Below, one piece after another: positions 45,445 through 55,954 of a stretch of DNA of 64,000 nucleotides (the stretch's first letter is position 1; every line of letters begins with the position of its first letter). Below the pieces are notes generated by a model that saw nothing but the letters and a program-made list of their open reading frames with translations, was not told the origin of the DNA and searched no databases. This DNA comes from Owenia fusiformis (lineage: Eukaryota; Annelida; Polychaeta; Sabellida; Oweniidae). The position numbers were made by a program, and so were the translations under genes. The stretch is from NCBI GenBank assembly GCA_903813345.2, contig CAIIXF020000011.1, forward strand, positions 2,876,571 through 2,940,570, in the 5' to 3' direction.

Positions 45445-46522
45445 ATATTTATGCCAGTTATCAGATGTTGGCATTTGTTAATCAGAGTCTTGAAAAAGCT
45501 TGCTTGGAGTCAAGTCTATATACAGGGTGTCCCGAAAGTATGCCCCCCCCCTCTAGGCAGACATATTCCAGTGTCCTCATAGTATGTGTCATATATCATT
45601 TTAAAGCTTATCCAAAGTTACATTGATTTGCCAAGTATCATGGTTTAACTCCCAAATGGGAAAAAGTTACAGTCATTTTAAAAGTTAGTGTTTTGCCAAA
45701 ATAAAGTTCAATTTTACACCACATTACTAGTCAATGAGTCCCCCCTTGGCCATGTAAACAGCAGCAATTCTTTTCAGATATGACCTTAAAAGCCCTTCAA
45801 ATAGAGGTGTGGAATTTTATAACCCTCTTAAAACCTGTTAAGGCACTTTAGAAGAGTTTCCTTAGAGTTTCTACCCTCACCGTTCCCTTTTTCCAACTCA
45901 ATATCCATCCGACCCGAAAAGAATTGCAGCTGTTAAGAAGGCCCGGAAGGACACATTGACTATTGATTTGGGGTAAAATTGAACTTAATTTTGGCCAAAC
46001 ACTATTTATTTTTTATTTATTTCTTATTTCCTTCATATAACAATAAATCAAAATACAAATTACTTACAGAGGACACCTAAAATAGGTGTATATACTGCTT
46101 GATAAACATAAATTGAATATAATAATAGCGCAAATAAATAAATAAGTATAAATAAGAGCACATCAATAGTTGTTGGGTAGGAGCAGGGGGAGTGACAGTA
46201 AAAATAAAGTAGAGTATGATAGCATGATGATAATATTAGGACAAATACTGCTGGAAATGATTAATTGTAATTAAATGCCTTTAAGACCCAGAATGATATA
46301 TTTGGTGATATACACTCTAATCTAAAGAAATTTTATCTATCAAATACTTTTTGTACCTTATCTTAAAAATATTCAAAGAAGAACTTTCTCTTATTGGCCT
46401 TTCAATACTGTTCCATATCCATTGACCTTGAATCTTAATAGAAAAAAATCCTACTTTGGTGTAATATCCAAAAGCATGTAGATCCTGACAATGGCGAGTA
46501 TGATAATTGTGAATGTTAACAT

Positions 46523-47110
46523 TTATTTGGAAAAATCACCAAAAAGTTGTGGAAACACTGTTAATCGGTTGTACCATTTGTATACAAATTGGGCGACGTT
46601 AAAAAGGTGGATATTGTAAATATCCAAAACTTTAAATTGTTTAAAAAGTGGAGCTGTATGGGCTCTTCTATCTTTGAAAGCAAGCAATCTCAAAAAGCTT
46701 TTTTGAATTTTAAAGATTTTATCAAGTGCAGTTTTATAATTGCTGCCCCATATTATAATACAATAATTGAGATAAGAGTATATCAATGAGTTGTAGATTG
46801 CCAACATACTTGGTACATTTAATAGATATCTGCATTTGTATAGAATTCCAATTGTACACGATAATTTTGTTTCAAGATTCTTAATATGTTGTTTCCAGTC
46901 AAGATATTCATCAATTTGAACACCAAGAAAGTTAATTGATTTTACCCTTTCAATATTGATATTATTAATTTTTATATTCACATTTTTATTAATTTGCTTT
47001 TTCTTCTTTGTGAAAATTATGTATTTGGTTTTATCATAATTGAGTGATAGTTTATTTGATCTAAACCAATCATCCAGGGATAAAAGTTCTCGATTAAGGT
47101 TATTAACAAG
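46523..47110 (-). CDS. LINE ORF2: C-terminal third
   Basis: The frame holds LSLDDWFRSNKLSLNYDKTK, INFLGVQIDEYLDWKQHI and YNSLIYSYLNYCIIIWGSN, the usual motifs after the FADD box in CR1/Jockey-group elements. It ends at a frame change near 46523, and the remaining tail is in another frame. Confidence 0.9.
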   Translation of the reverse strand, partial: LVNNLNRELLSLDDWFRSNKLSLNYDKTKYIIFTKKKKQINKNVNIKINNINIERVKSINFLGVQIDEYLDWKQHIKNLETKLSCTIGILYKCRYLLNVPSMLAIYNSLIYSYLNYCIIIWGSNYKTALDKIFKIQKSFLRLLAFKDRRAHTAPLFKQFKVLDIYNIHLFNVAQFVYKWYNRLTVFPQLFGDFSK

Positions 47111-47121
47111 TAGGTCTATAT

Positions 47122-48783
47122 ACCAAGAAAATACCAAGATAAAGATATAAAAGTCCTTGGTATAACCATTCCTTTAGATGGAAGAGACATAAACAGTTTA
47201 AATTTCCCAGAGAAAAGAAACAAAATTCAAGGTCTTATTAGAGCATGGAAAAGTAGAAACATCACACCTCTAGGAAAAATAATAATGATAAAATCACTCC
47301 TCGTATCTCAGCTGACATATCTATGTTCAGTGCTCACACCAACAGATGACTTTATCAAAGAAATAGAAAACATGTTTTTCAACTTTATATGGGATGAGAA
47401 GCCAGACAAAATTGGAAGAAAGATAATGATGAACGAACAAGAGAGAGGTGGCCTAAACATGCTCCACTTACAATCATACATAAAAAACCTAAGCATCAAA
47501 TGGATAAAGAAATATATAGACCCTACATATAGTGGCAAATGGAAGAAGATATGGAACTACTACCTGAAGAACCTGACGCAGGGAGAAGTATGGGCATTGA
47601 ACCTTTCAAAAAATAGTGACAAAATAAATGTTTTAGACTTAAGGTACCTGAAGACAGTCTACAAAAATTGGTGCAGTCTAAAATATCAAACAATTCCGGA
47701 TACGAGAAACCCAGAGCAACAATCATTATGGCACAATGAACAGATAAAAATCAATGGAGAAATCATGAAAAACGAAGTATGGATACAAAAAGGTATTGAA
47801 TTTATAAAAGACATCCAGGACGAAAATAGATTCCTCACAGCAGCAGAATTAGGCCATAAATATGATATTGTTATGAACCAAAGGAATACTTTGAAATATA
47901 ACAGTATAATTACAGCCATCCCCCAAAATTGGAAAAGAAAATTAAGACACCCGAGAGAAAATGAAGAAGAAACCGAGAATCCGAATGTCACAATTAACAC
48001 AGAATGGTTAAAAAAGACAAACAATAAAGAAGTTTACAAGATTTTACTAAAAAAGAACAATGCTGTGAAACTGCCAAAGAAGATGGAAGATAAGTGGCAA
48101 AACAAACTGCAACTACAAAATCCTTTGATGTGGGCCAAAATCCACAAAAATAGAAAAAATATTCTCAGGACAAAAGAGAAATATTTCCAAATAAAAATAT
48201 TCTTCCGGATACTATATTATAACAAACAACTAAAACAAATGAAGATAGACAGCTATAACACTGATATATGCAGTCTATGCCGTAGTGACATAGATACTTT
48301 AGAACATGGAATATACCATTGTGAGGCCGTACAAGACTTCCTAATTACATCTTTCAACCAACTTGACGAAGATGTACCCACAATTGAGACATTCCTTTTC
48401 GGAGATGGAAAAACAGAAAACGAACATCTATTCCTGAAACAAAAGATATTCCTAAACACATGTAAAAGGAAAATAAGGAGACCTAATATGATAGGCTGGC
48501 AAAACTTCCTAAAAACAGAGAAAAAAATAGAAGAAAGAATCAGCCAAAGAAGAAAAAAACCTGAACTTATGGAACAGCAATGGTTGAAACTCAAACATTT
48601 CATAACGTAGTAAAATACACACTGGGAACATAAAAACCCCTTCACCAAGCTCAAACCATCGAGCAGAAAATCACAAAAAATCCCCCTCTTGCCTTTTCCC
48701 TTGCCCCCCCCCTTCCCTTCCTCTTGTTATCAAAACTACTATGCTAAATAAGGCTAATATTATATATAAATACGATATTATAG

Positions 48784-48815
<32 letters not shown>
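47122..48815 (+). mobile_element. L1/Tx1-like LINE, 5' truncated, nested in the CR1-like LINE
   Basis: A + strand insertion ends in about 29 A residues and is flanked by AAGTAGGTCTATAT at 47108-47121 and 48816-48829, a 14-bp target duplication. Removing it restores the reading frame of the host LINE exactly. It carries only the last part of ORF2. Poly-A, target duplication and an intact frame all point to a recent target-primed insertion. Confidence 0.95.
47123..48610 (+). CDS. L1/Tx1-like ORF2 C-terminal domain
   Basis: The frame is open for 495 codons from the truncation point. KVLGITIPLDGRDINSLNFP, GLIRAWKSRNITPLGKIIMI and MFFNFIWDEKPDKIGRKIMM are hallmarks of the thumb and C-terminal region of L1-clade proteins. 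RERGGLNMLHLQSYIKNLSI and GKWKKIWNYY follow. CSLCRSDIDTLEHGIYHCEA near the end is the zf-RVT zinc-binding motif. Catalytic and endonuclease parts are missing. Confidence 0.93.
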   Translation, partial: PRKYQDKDIKVLGITIPLDGRDINSLNFPEKRNKIQGLIRAWKSRNITPLGKIIMIKSLLVSQLTYLCSVLTPTDDFIKEIENMFFNFIWDEKPDKIGRKIMMNEQERGGLNMLHLQSYIKNLSIKWIKKYIDPTYSGKWKKIWNYYLKNLTQGEVWALNLSKNSDKINVLDLRYLKTVYKNWCSLKYQTIPDTRNPEQQSLWHNEQIKINGEIMKNEVWIQKGIEFIKDIQDENRFLTAAELGHKYDIVMNQRNTLKYNSIITAIPQNWKRKLRHPRENEEETENPNVTINTEWLKKTNNKEVYKILLKKNNAVKLPKKMEDKWQNKLQLQNPLMWAKIHKNRKNILRTKEKYFQIKIFFRILYYNKQLKQMKIDSYNTDICSLCRSDIDTLEHGIYHCEAVQDFLITSFNQLDEDVPTIETFLFGDGKTENEHLFLKQKIFLNTCKRKIRRPNMIGWQNFLKTEKKIEERISQRRKKPELMEQQWLKLKHFIT

Positions 48816-48820
<5 letters not shown>

Positions 48821-48824
48821 GGTC

Positions 48825-49421
48825 TATATTAGAGTTATGTGCAAGAATGTTGGTGTCATCAGCAAATAAAACTGATTTCAAAGTGGGAGATGCCAAATAC
48901 ATATCATTTATATATAAGATGAATAAGAGTGGCCCTAGAACCGATCCTTGGGGTATTCCATGAGATATTGATTTAACTTCAGAAGAAGTTCCATTATAAA
49001 AGACTACTTGTTTTCGATTGGCTAAATATGATTTGAAAAAATTGAAGGACTTATCTCGTATCCCATAAAATTCTAATTTTTTAAGCAATATTTCATGATT
49101 TAACGTGTCAAACGCTTTAGAAAGATCAAGAAAAAGTCCAATTGAATACTCATCATTTTCTAAGGCTGTTCTAATATTTTCAACAAAAGTTAAGATTGCC
49201 ATATATGTAGAGAAGTCTTTTCTAAATCCAAATTGTTGTAAGTAAAGGATTTGATTATTTTCGAGAAATTGATAAAGACGTTTATGAACTAGTTTTTCAA
49301 GAAGTTTAGAAAAAAACTGACAAAATAGATACAGGTCTATAATTCGTAAAGACATTTCTATTACCCTTCTTAAATAAAGGTATAACTTTTGCAAGCTTAA
49401 GAAGGTCAGGAAAACAGCCAT
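48825..49421 (-). CDS. LINE ORF2: reverse-transcriptase palm
   Basis: FSKLLEKLVHKRLYQFLENN, QFGFRKDFST, GLFLDLSKAFDTLNHEILLK, GIPQGSVLGPLLFILYINDM and SVLFADDTNIL are reverse-transcriptase blocks in order, with the catalytic Asp of LDLSKAFD and the FADD box intact. Reading stops at HNSNIDLL, exactly where the + strand LINE inserted. It resumes at IDLLVNNLNREL at 47110. Confidence 0.92.
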
Positions 49422-50520
49422 CAGTTAAAGATTTGTTGTAAATAAATAATAATGGATTAATGATTTCATCTTTACTTCTCTTGATTACAATAGGTTTTAT
49501 CTCATCAATTGAGGCCGAGGAATCTTTTAAATTTGACATCTCTTGAAGAAGTTCATCTTGATTAATGTTTGAAAAGGTAAAATTGTTGTTATTTCTAAGT
49601 TGTTGATTCATATATTCAGACCAAAATTTCTTACTTGGTAAAATTTTATCATTAAGTTTCCTCCCTACATTTGAAAAGAAATCATTAAACATATTAGCAA
49701 CCTCCTTTGGATCATGGATAATTTGTCCATCTAGGTCAAAATCTAATTGGGGCTTGGTGTTTGTTCCATTCTTTTTCAGTATTTCATTGATAACATTCCA
49801 AGTACTTTTGATATTACCATTAGTAGCTTGGAGTTTTTCCCTATAAAATGACCTCTCAGATGTTCTCAATATTGATCTTAATTTAGCTTTAAAGTCCTTG
49901 TATTTTTTCAAGTTTAAAAGAGTAGGTGATTTAAGATATTTGTAATACAACTTATTCTTTGTCTTGGCAGATGTTATTATACCTAATGTTAACCATGGTC
50001 GGCTATTATCATTAAAATATTTTACTTTTTTCTTAACAATAGGGAATGATTCATTGTATGCATTATAAATGTCATCATAAAATATAGAATATGCTGAATT
50101 TACATCCGTGGAAGTATAAAGTTTTGACCAATCATGGTTATGCAATTTTTGCTTGAATTTCTCAGTATTAATATTATTATAAATTCTATATGAAATCTCT
50201 TTTTGAGTATTTTTATTTATATATGCACGTGTAAGAAGAAAAACAGGAAAATGATCAGAAATGTCTGTCAGGATAACATCACTGTGGATAACATTATTTA
50301 AATTTGAGAAAATGTTGTCAATTAAAGTGGCTGAATGTGCTGTGACTCTAGTGGGCCTATAAATTAATGGTTGATGATTAAATGACTGCATAATATTAAG
50401 AAATTCTCCAGTGTTTTGATGGGAATCACATTTAAATAAGTCAATATTAAAATCTCCTGTCAAAACTGAGTGCTTATTTTCAGAAGAAACTTTGGTCATA
50501 AATAAATTCAGGTGGTCATT
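49306..50520 (-). CDS. LINE ORF2: endonuclease C-terminal part and RT start
   Basis: HSVLTGDFNIDLFKCDSHQN, RPTRVTAHSATLIDNIFSN and SDHFPVFLLTR are the GDFN, ID and SDH motifs of the AP-like endonuclease. A linker with KNKLYYKYLKSPT and SERSFYREKL follows, then DEIKPIVIKRS and VIPLFKKGN, where the reverse transcriptase starts. The frame is lost at YRPVSILSVFF, and the next frame continues. The N-terminal endonuclease residues are truncated. Confidence 0.88.
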   Translation of the reverse strand, partial: NDHLNLFMTKVSSENKHSVLTGDFNIDLFKCDSHQNTGEFLNIMQSFNHQPLIYRPTRVTAHSATLIDNIFSNLNNVIHSDVILTDISDHFPVFLLTRAYINKNTQKEISYRIYNNINTEKFKQKLHNHDWSKLYTSTDVNSAYSIFYDDIYNAYNESFPIVKKKVKYFNDNSRPWLTLGIITSAKTKNKLYYKYLKSPTLLNLKKYKDFKAKLRSILRTSERSFYREKLQATNGNIKSTWNVINEILKKNGTNTKPQLDFDLDGQIIHDPKEVANMFNDFFSNVGRKLNDKILPSKKFWSEYMNQQLRNNNNFTFSNINQDELLQEMSNLKDSSASIDEIKPIVIKRSKDEIINPLLFIYNKSLTDGCFPDLLKLAKVIPLFKKGNRNVFTNYRPVSILSVFF

Positions 50521-51308
50521 AAATTCTCCTATACTAAATTTTGAAATGCCTGTAATTTTTTCACATTTGAGAGTTGAACCATGATACTTGGCGAATCAAT
50601 GTAACTTTGGATAAGCTTTAAAATGATATATGACACATACTATGACGACACTGGTGTATGTCTGCCTAGGGGGGGGGGGCATACTTTCGGGACACCCTGT
50701 ATTTATTTCATTGTTCTCTGTATCCAAAATCCATTTTGTGCAAAGTTTAAGTTTTGATGAATTTGCAATGCCTTTGTGAGAAAGTGATTAGGCTACCACT
50801 GTTCCAAGGAGAAATAATGGGATGGAAGGATAATTATGAAGAATTTTCGTGCAAGGAGAGTTGGAGTCATGTAACAATAAACAAACTTATAAACAAAAAT
50901 CCAATACTGTGAAATGCATTAAAGGATAGGATGGTTATGTTATGGGCATCAATATCATTTATATGGGCATCAATATCATTTGGAGAAGCATTTCTTCTTA
51001 GAAAAATGGCTTTATATGGACTGTGACTTTTAACTGATATAGGATATTCTGGTGCACTGTATTACTTTTTAAATTCAAGCATAATTTATAACATATCATC
51101 TGTATTTTGCAGACCTATCGGTGATACCCTTAAGTTACTCAGTAAACTTTTCCCGAAAATTCTGTTAATCCATTGCTGAGAATGAAAATACTTGCCAAAA
51201 AGCGGCTCGCCTTATTTGGTACACCCGATATATTTTGTAGATATGGTCAGATATTATGAGGTTATTTATAATTCCCAATGTATAATTATATTTCCGCTTG
51301 AATTCCAG

Positions 51309-52606
51309 GATTGTCGTTATCTGTGTGGCTGCTTGTAGTGGCGGTTACAACGATGATACCAGAGTATGAATGCATTTCGTTAGCTGACAAGGCACGTATC
51401 AAAAAGGGCATACAAACTGGAAAAGAAATTCTAAATGTAATGAAAGAAAAGGACTTTCAGGAGTCATTGACAACATTCGCAAAATCAATGGGTCCATATA
51501 TTGGCGTATTGGCGCCATTTACTGGTTTCATCATGACTTTCGTTCCGTCAGAAACTGAAGAGTTGAAGGCAATTAAACAGTTATCGGAGGACATGAACAA
51601 CCAATTCGACCAAGTAGATAACAGCCTTAGAAGAATTGAACAAAAGATTGATTGGAGTCAGGTGGAGATTAAATTTGGGGAAATAGAGCAAAACATATGG
51701 TTATTGGATGAGGAATATCGACTTTTCGTCGCCAGCACAGCACCGGCTGATAATAAGAAACGTGTTTTTTTGGATGAATACGACAGAAACTATAATGGTG
51801 CTGGGACCAAGCTTTACCAGGCATGCGTTAGCACAGGTTCTTGGACAAGCAATCTTCCACAAGCAATTAGGCATTACACTAGCAATCACGCCGGTGATAC
51901 ACACGACTTTCTACTCGCCGTTGAGAGCCTTATCATGCGAGCTATGAGAATCGAACTAAACTATTACGAACTGATGGGTTTCGGCACAATAAAAACGGAA
52001 AGAGAGAATGAGTGGACAAAAAGGCAAGATGAATTGGTTAAAAAGTTTAACGAGACTGACCGAGAAGTTATCGCTCTATACAATAATCAGTCTTTGAAAG
52101 ACACAAAGAAGTTTGCCGCTGATAATGTTCAACTAAGTAATCAACAATTCAGTATCCAATTGTACGACCTGTTGACGGAGAAGTACTACTGGCGAGTCTG
52201 GTATGTTTTCATTTATGATCCATTATCGGGGGCATATGAAAATCAGTATGCAGATAATTGCGATGGCCATACGCTTATTCGACAAAATGGGCGCAGCATC
52301 ATGATATCAAGCTTAAATAGTGAAACTGATGCAAAAATGGACATTGAAAGAGCGAAAAGTCAATTCAGGAGGGCAGTATGTAAAAAATATGGTCTTTGGA
52401 ATATATATCATATTTGGGTTGATGGAAGTAAGTATGCTTGGGGGAACAACAGATTTTGGCAAATGTTTAATGTAATTGATAAGTCGTTTTCATGTAGCTT
52501 AGCTGTTATTAATTCAGGTTCGCATCCATTCTACACAGCTCCTGAAAACAGAGTAGCCGAATGGAGAAGTGATAACTGTCAGGTTTATATGTTTATGTTT
52601 GGCTAG
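51309..52606 (+). CDS. Secreted cephalotoxin/rapunzel-like protein, main exon
   Basis: A single 1.3-kb exon after TTGAATTCCAG encodes 431 residues. With inferred exon 1 the protein is 441 residues: signal peptide (1 to about 30), a helical stretch (SLADKARIKKGIQTGKEIL), a glycine/hydrophobic segment (GPYIGVLAPFTGFIMTFVPS), and then a heptad-like region (ELKAIKQLSEDMNNQFDQVD, LRRIEQKIDW). A C-terminal half with WRVWYVFIYDPLSGAY and five cysteines follows. This order matches the SE-cephalotoxin-like and fish rapunzel families by recall. Their molecular role is poorly known, and membership does not show that this protein is toxic. The frame is intact with balanced codon use. Confidence 0.85.
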
Positions 52607-52645
52607 AAAGTAACATTGTTATACAAAGGCCGATCCAGAAATTCT

Positions 52646-52651
52646 AATAAA
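52646..52651 (+). terminator. Polyadenylation signal of the cephalotoxin-like gene
   Basis: AATAAA lies 40 bases after the stop codon, giving a very short 3' UTR. It is the first canonical signal downstream. Confidence 0.6.
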
Positions 52652-53400
52652 ACACTGTATCTTTTTCTTTAGTAAAGGTAATCACCTGAAATGTTTACAC
52701 AATGTTTACATCCCAATTTATATCCCTTAAACCAGGGATACTACTCCATGATAGAGGCACTTGGCCCAGGACTTGAGTTCATTTTGACGTCATAACTTAT
52801 ATTGAAAATCTGAAAAACTAAATCCAACCGTAAATCCTGTTTGAGAATAAGTTCAATGAAGATACTCAAAATAATGCCATTCTTCATCAAAAAACTGCAT
52901 TGATACGCTCTGGTACATACCCACCCACTGTTTGTACACATTTTGCAGTCCTACTCAGGTGTCAAGCGTTCTTGATTTCAACAAATATTTTTGACTTTTC
53001 TGTCATAGGATTACATAGTGAATTGACAAAGTTTGAGAGAATATTACAAAAATCCTAGCCCATCGATTTAACTCATACTAACAGACAATAAAGAGATATC
53101 CTTAAGCTTACCTCAGAAAAAGTCTTGGAAAAAATATCCCACGAAAATCAAAAGAACCGCTAGATTGTTCACACGCGTAGTGGTTTTTCAAAGGAAAATT
53201 AACATGGCCCAGCCAACACCCCCCCCCCTATCTCATCAATATCCACCAAAAAATAATTCAATGTTTTCATAAACGTTTTCTGCTTTTAGCTCATGCCTGT
53301 ACTTACTTATTAACCAGCAAAGAGGTACATTGCATCCTAATATGTCTCATCTATACAGCATCCAACACCCAAACAGTTTTCAAAATGGACTACTTTTCCT
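52652..53400. other. No gene seen
   Basis: AT-rich DNA downstream of the cephalotoxin-like gene, with a C9-10 run near 53220. No ORF or repeat end is recognised. Confidence 0.45.
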
Positions 53401-53404
53401 ATGT

Positions 53405-53700
53405 CTGATGAGTAAGAATATAGTTCGGTGTAGGGATACTAGCGGTTATCGTTGGTTATTTGGTTTCCTGTATAAAAAAGCCTTTTCTCATTTTCTGGCC
53501 CGTCGCAGCGCCATCTAGTGTTTGATAAATGAATCAAGGTTTATTCTCGATAGGGTAAGTACTAATCTATCAGGAAAGATTCACAAGTTTGGTTAGAAAC
53601 ATAGTTTTTAGAGATGACGGAGTGATTTTTGAGACTATGTAGAGCAGAATAATTTTCTGAAACAAGTAGCTTTACAGTGGTAGCTCTCTCTCAGATTCAG
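53405..53700 (-). mobile_element. Diverged relative of the 457-bp LTR-like repeat
   Basis: On the minus strand CTAGATGGCGCT, AACCAAATAACCAACGATAA, TAGTACTTACCCTAT and CAAAAATCACTCCGTC line up in order with the terminal repeat at 17783. Identity is far lower. It is a solo old fossil piece and shows that the repeat is a dispersed family. Confidence 0.6.
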
Positions 53701-53989
53701 TTATCTCCAAAACGGTGTGCCCCGTCCCGCCATAGCGTTGTTGAGGTTACCATAGCAACTACTAGTTCAGAAATGTTACCAACTTCTATTTGTTATGACG
53801 TAAGAGGAAATAAATGACCCAGTTACTCTGGAAATATTGTGCAAAACGAATGATCTTTCAAGTCAGAGCATTTTTATCAGGACTTCTGGATCAGCCCAAG
53901 TATTTTTTCCTAAATGGCCATTGTTTTGTAGGGATTAACAAATATGACGTCTTGGTGTGATTTAAGACGTTCCTTGCTATAATTTACAG

Positions 53990-54548
53990 ATATTACAATT
54001 TTATGATTGACGGATCTGCTAACCTTTGCTATGTTTTACGGATATGACCATTCCTATGTTTTATTGATATGACTATTGCTATGATTTACGGATATGACCA
54101 TTGCTATTTTTACAAACATGACTATTGTTATGATTTATGGATATGACCATTGCTATGTTTTACGGATATTACCATTGCTATGTTTCACAGAAATGACCAT
54201 AGCTATGTTTTACAGATATGACCATTGCTTTGTTTTATGGATATGACCATTGCTATGTTTCACGGAAATGACCATTGGTATGTTTTACGGATATGACCAT
54301 TGCTATGTTTTACGGATATGACAATTGCTATGTTTTACAGATATGACCATTGCTATGTTTTACGGAAATGACCATTGCTATGTTTTACGGATATGACCAT
54401 TGCTATGATTTACGTATATGACCATTGCTATGAATTACGGATATGACCATTGCTATGATATACGGATATGACCATTGCTATGTTTTACGGATATGATCAT
54501 TGCTATGTTTCACTGATCTGACCATTGCTATGATATACGGATATGACT
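53990..54548 (+). repeat. 25-bp minisatellite, left part
   Basis: About 22 units of GCTATGTTTTACGGATATGA followed by CCATT. Variants (GATTTACGTATATG, GAATTACGG, TTTCACTGATCTG) occur in the same order as in the right part at 60180-60836, so blocks of several units were copied together. The array is cut at 54548 by the CACTA-like element. Confidence 0.9.
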
Positions 54549-55479
54549 CACTGCGTGAAAAATGGAATTCCAAAACTTGACACGTCTAGATACGGCTCTT
54601 GACACGCCGCATGTATAGGCGTTCCTAGTTTTGACACCTCTTGGCACGCGACGAATTCAACTCTTGACACGCCTTTACACCTCTTGGTACACACAGTGTA
54701 TAGACGTGTAAAGACTGTAACAAAAGTCTTTGCACGTCTTGTGACTAATTATTGAAATCTCTTTGCACGCTCTTCGCACAACAGTACAATTTGCGATAAC
54801 ATACACTATGTAGAAACTTAATACATAACCAATGTACATTTATATCTTAGTTAAAATCCGCCATGACAGACCAACATATTCATGAGTGTTTAATTGAAAT
54901 ACTTTAATAATTCCTCTGATTCGTATGAGCCCTTGCGCATACATATTTTCTTATCACTTTAGAGAACATATACCTAATCCCTGATACCTAATACACTTTT
55001 ACCAGATGCACATTTTAATTCATCAAGTAAGCAAATTCATTCATCAACAAGATAACCGGGAGACAACCATGGTTGACAGACTTGTTGATTTTATTATGCA
55101 CGACATTGTTTTTGTACTTCAAATGTTACTGAGCTTTTGTGATTTAATTTCTAGATAACAAAACTAACTAGTATTACCATTGCTATTGTTTTAGATTTCT
55201 CTCTCGGACAAACTTTAAAGGATTGATACTTGTATTTCGTCCCACTGGTATAAAACTATATTTAGCGAGTTAATGAAGTACCACCCCATCATCAAACCCT
55301 GGACTTTTCAAGGAAATTTCGATTTTCGAGCAAGCATTTACGAAGATAATGTCAGATTACCAGGTCCGATGTAGGCATGTGTAAGGGACCTATAAAAGTC
55401 GTACTTCTCGCGCACTGTGAGAAATGATAAGGTTCATTTCAGATAGACAAAACTAATGTCATAATTGTATGAAAAACTG

Positions 55480-55775
55480 TTTATTCTATATATAATATAC
55501 CTACATGTATGTAATCTGGACAACTAAGAAAGGCAAGAACATAATGCAACATTACATCTGTATATTTATTGTATTTATCTGAATATTAAACATGTCAAAT
55601 ATAGATTTTCCTATGTATGTGACAATATTATTAGAATTATACATGATGTAACACAATATAGGACATGTTATCCATATGAACTGTTAATAGTTAATTTTAG
55701 TTTATAATAATGCTTTGTATTTTCAAATGTAAAGAACATACAATAAAGGTCTTCAATCTGAAATCTGAAATCTAT
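55480..55775 (+). mobile_element. Retroposon 3' tail inside the CACTA-like element
   Basis: A UTR-like stretch ends CAATAAAGGTCTTCAATCTG, then CTGAAAT repeats, the short-repeat tail style of CR1-like LINEs or their SINEs. No coding sequence is visible. Confidence 0.4.
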
Positions 55776-55884
55776 TTTCTGTTAGTAAAAGAACACATAC
55801 TGTACTGGAATTAATATTTAACACTATTATATTTCACGTTTTGCGAATTTTATTTTGAAAACTATAATGAAAACTCATATACAA

Positions 55885-55946
55885 TATAATAATAATATAA
55901 TATAATATAATATAATATAATATAATATAATATAATATAATATAAT
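55885..55946 (+). repeat. (TAATA)n microsatellite
   Basis: About twelve head-to-tail copies of the pentamer TAATA. Confidence 0.9.
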
Positions 55947-55954
55947 AGTGTTCT

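Larger units (their letters stand above)
46005..50520 (-). mobile_element. CR1/Jockey-group LINE, 5' truncated, split by another LINE
   Basis: On the minus strand it runs from the endonuclease C-terminal part through the full reverse transcriptase to a 3' UTR with AATAAATAAAAAATAAATAG at its end. Coding is spread over three frames (49306-50520, 48825-49421, 46523-47110), and further sequence to 46317 reads QGQWIWNSIERPI. There are about two frameshifts apart from the LINE insertion at 47122-48815. One frameshift is near an A7 run around 49310. It is a fairly young dead copy. Confidence 0.88.
45523..50699. mobile_element. CAGGGTGTCCCGAAAG TIR element hosting nested LINEs
   Basis: The ends CAGGGTGTCCCGAAAGTATG are inverted, flanked by TA, with arms of about 150-180 bp including a poly-C/poly-G run and AGTATGTGTCATATATCATT. 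Left of the LINE the element has its own internal palindrome (about 45690-45995). Without the LINEs it would be only about 650 bp, a mariner-style MITE. A LINE on the minus strand inserted into it at about 46005-50520. Confidence 0.75.

Noticed and set aside
47308-48654. Four ORFs antisense to the L1/Tx1-like LINE
   Set aside because: They are mirror frames of the strongly supported + strand LINE ORF and show no motifs of their own.
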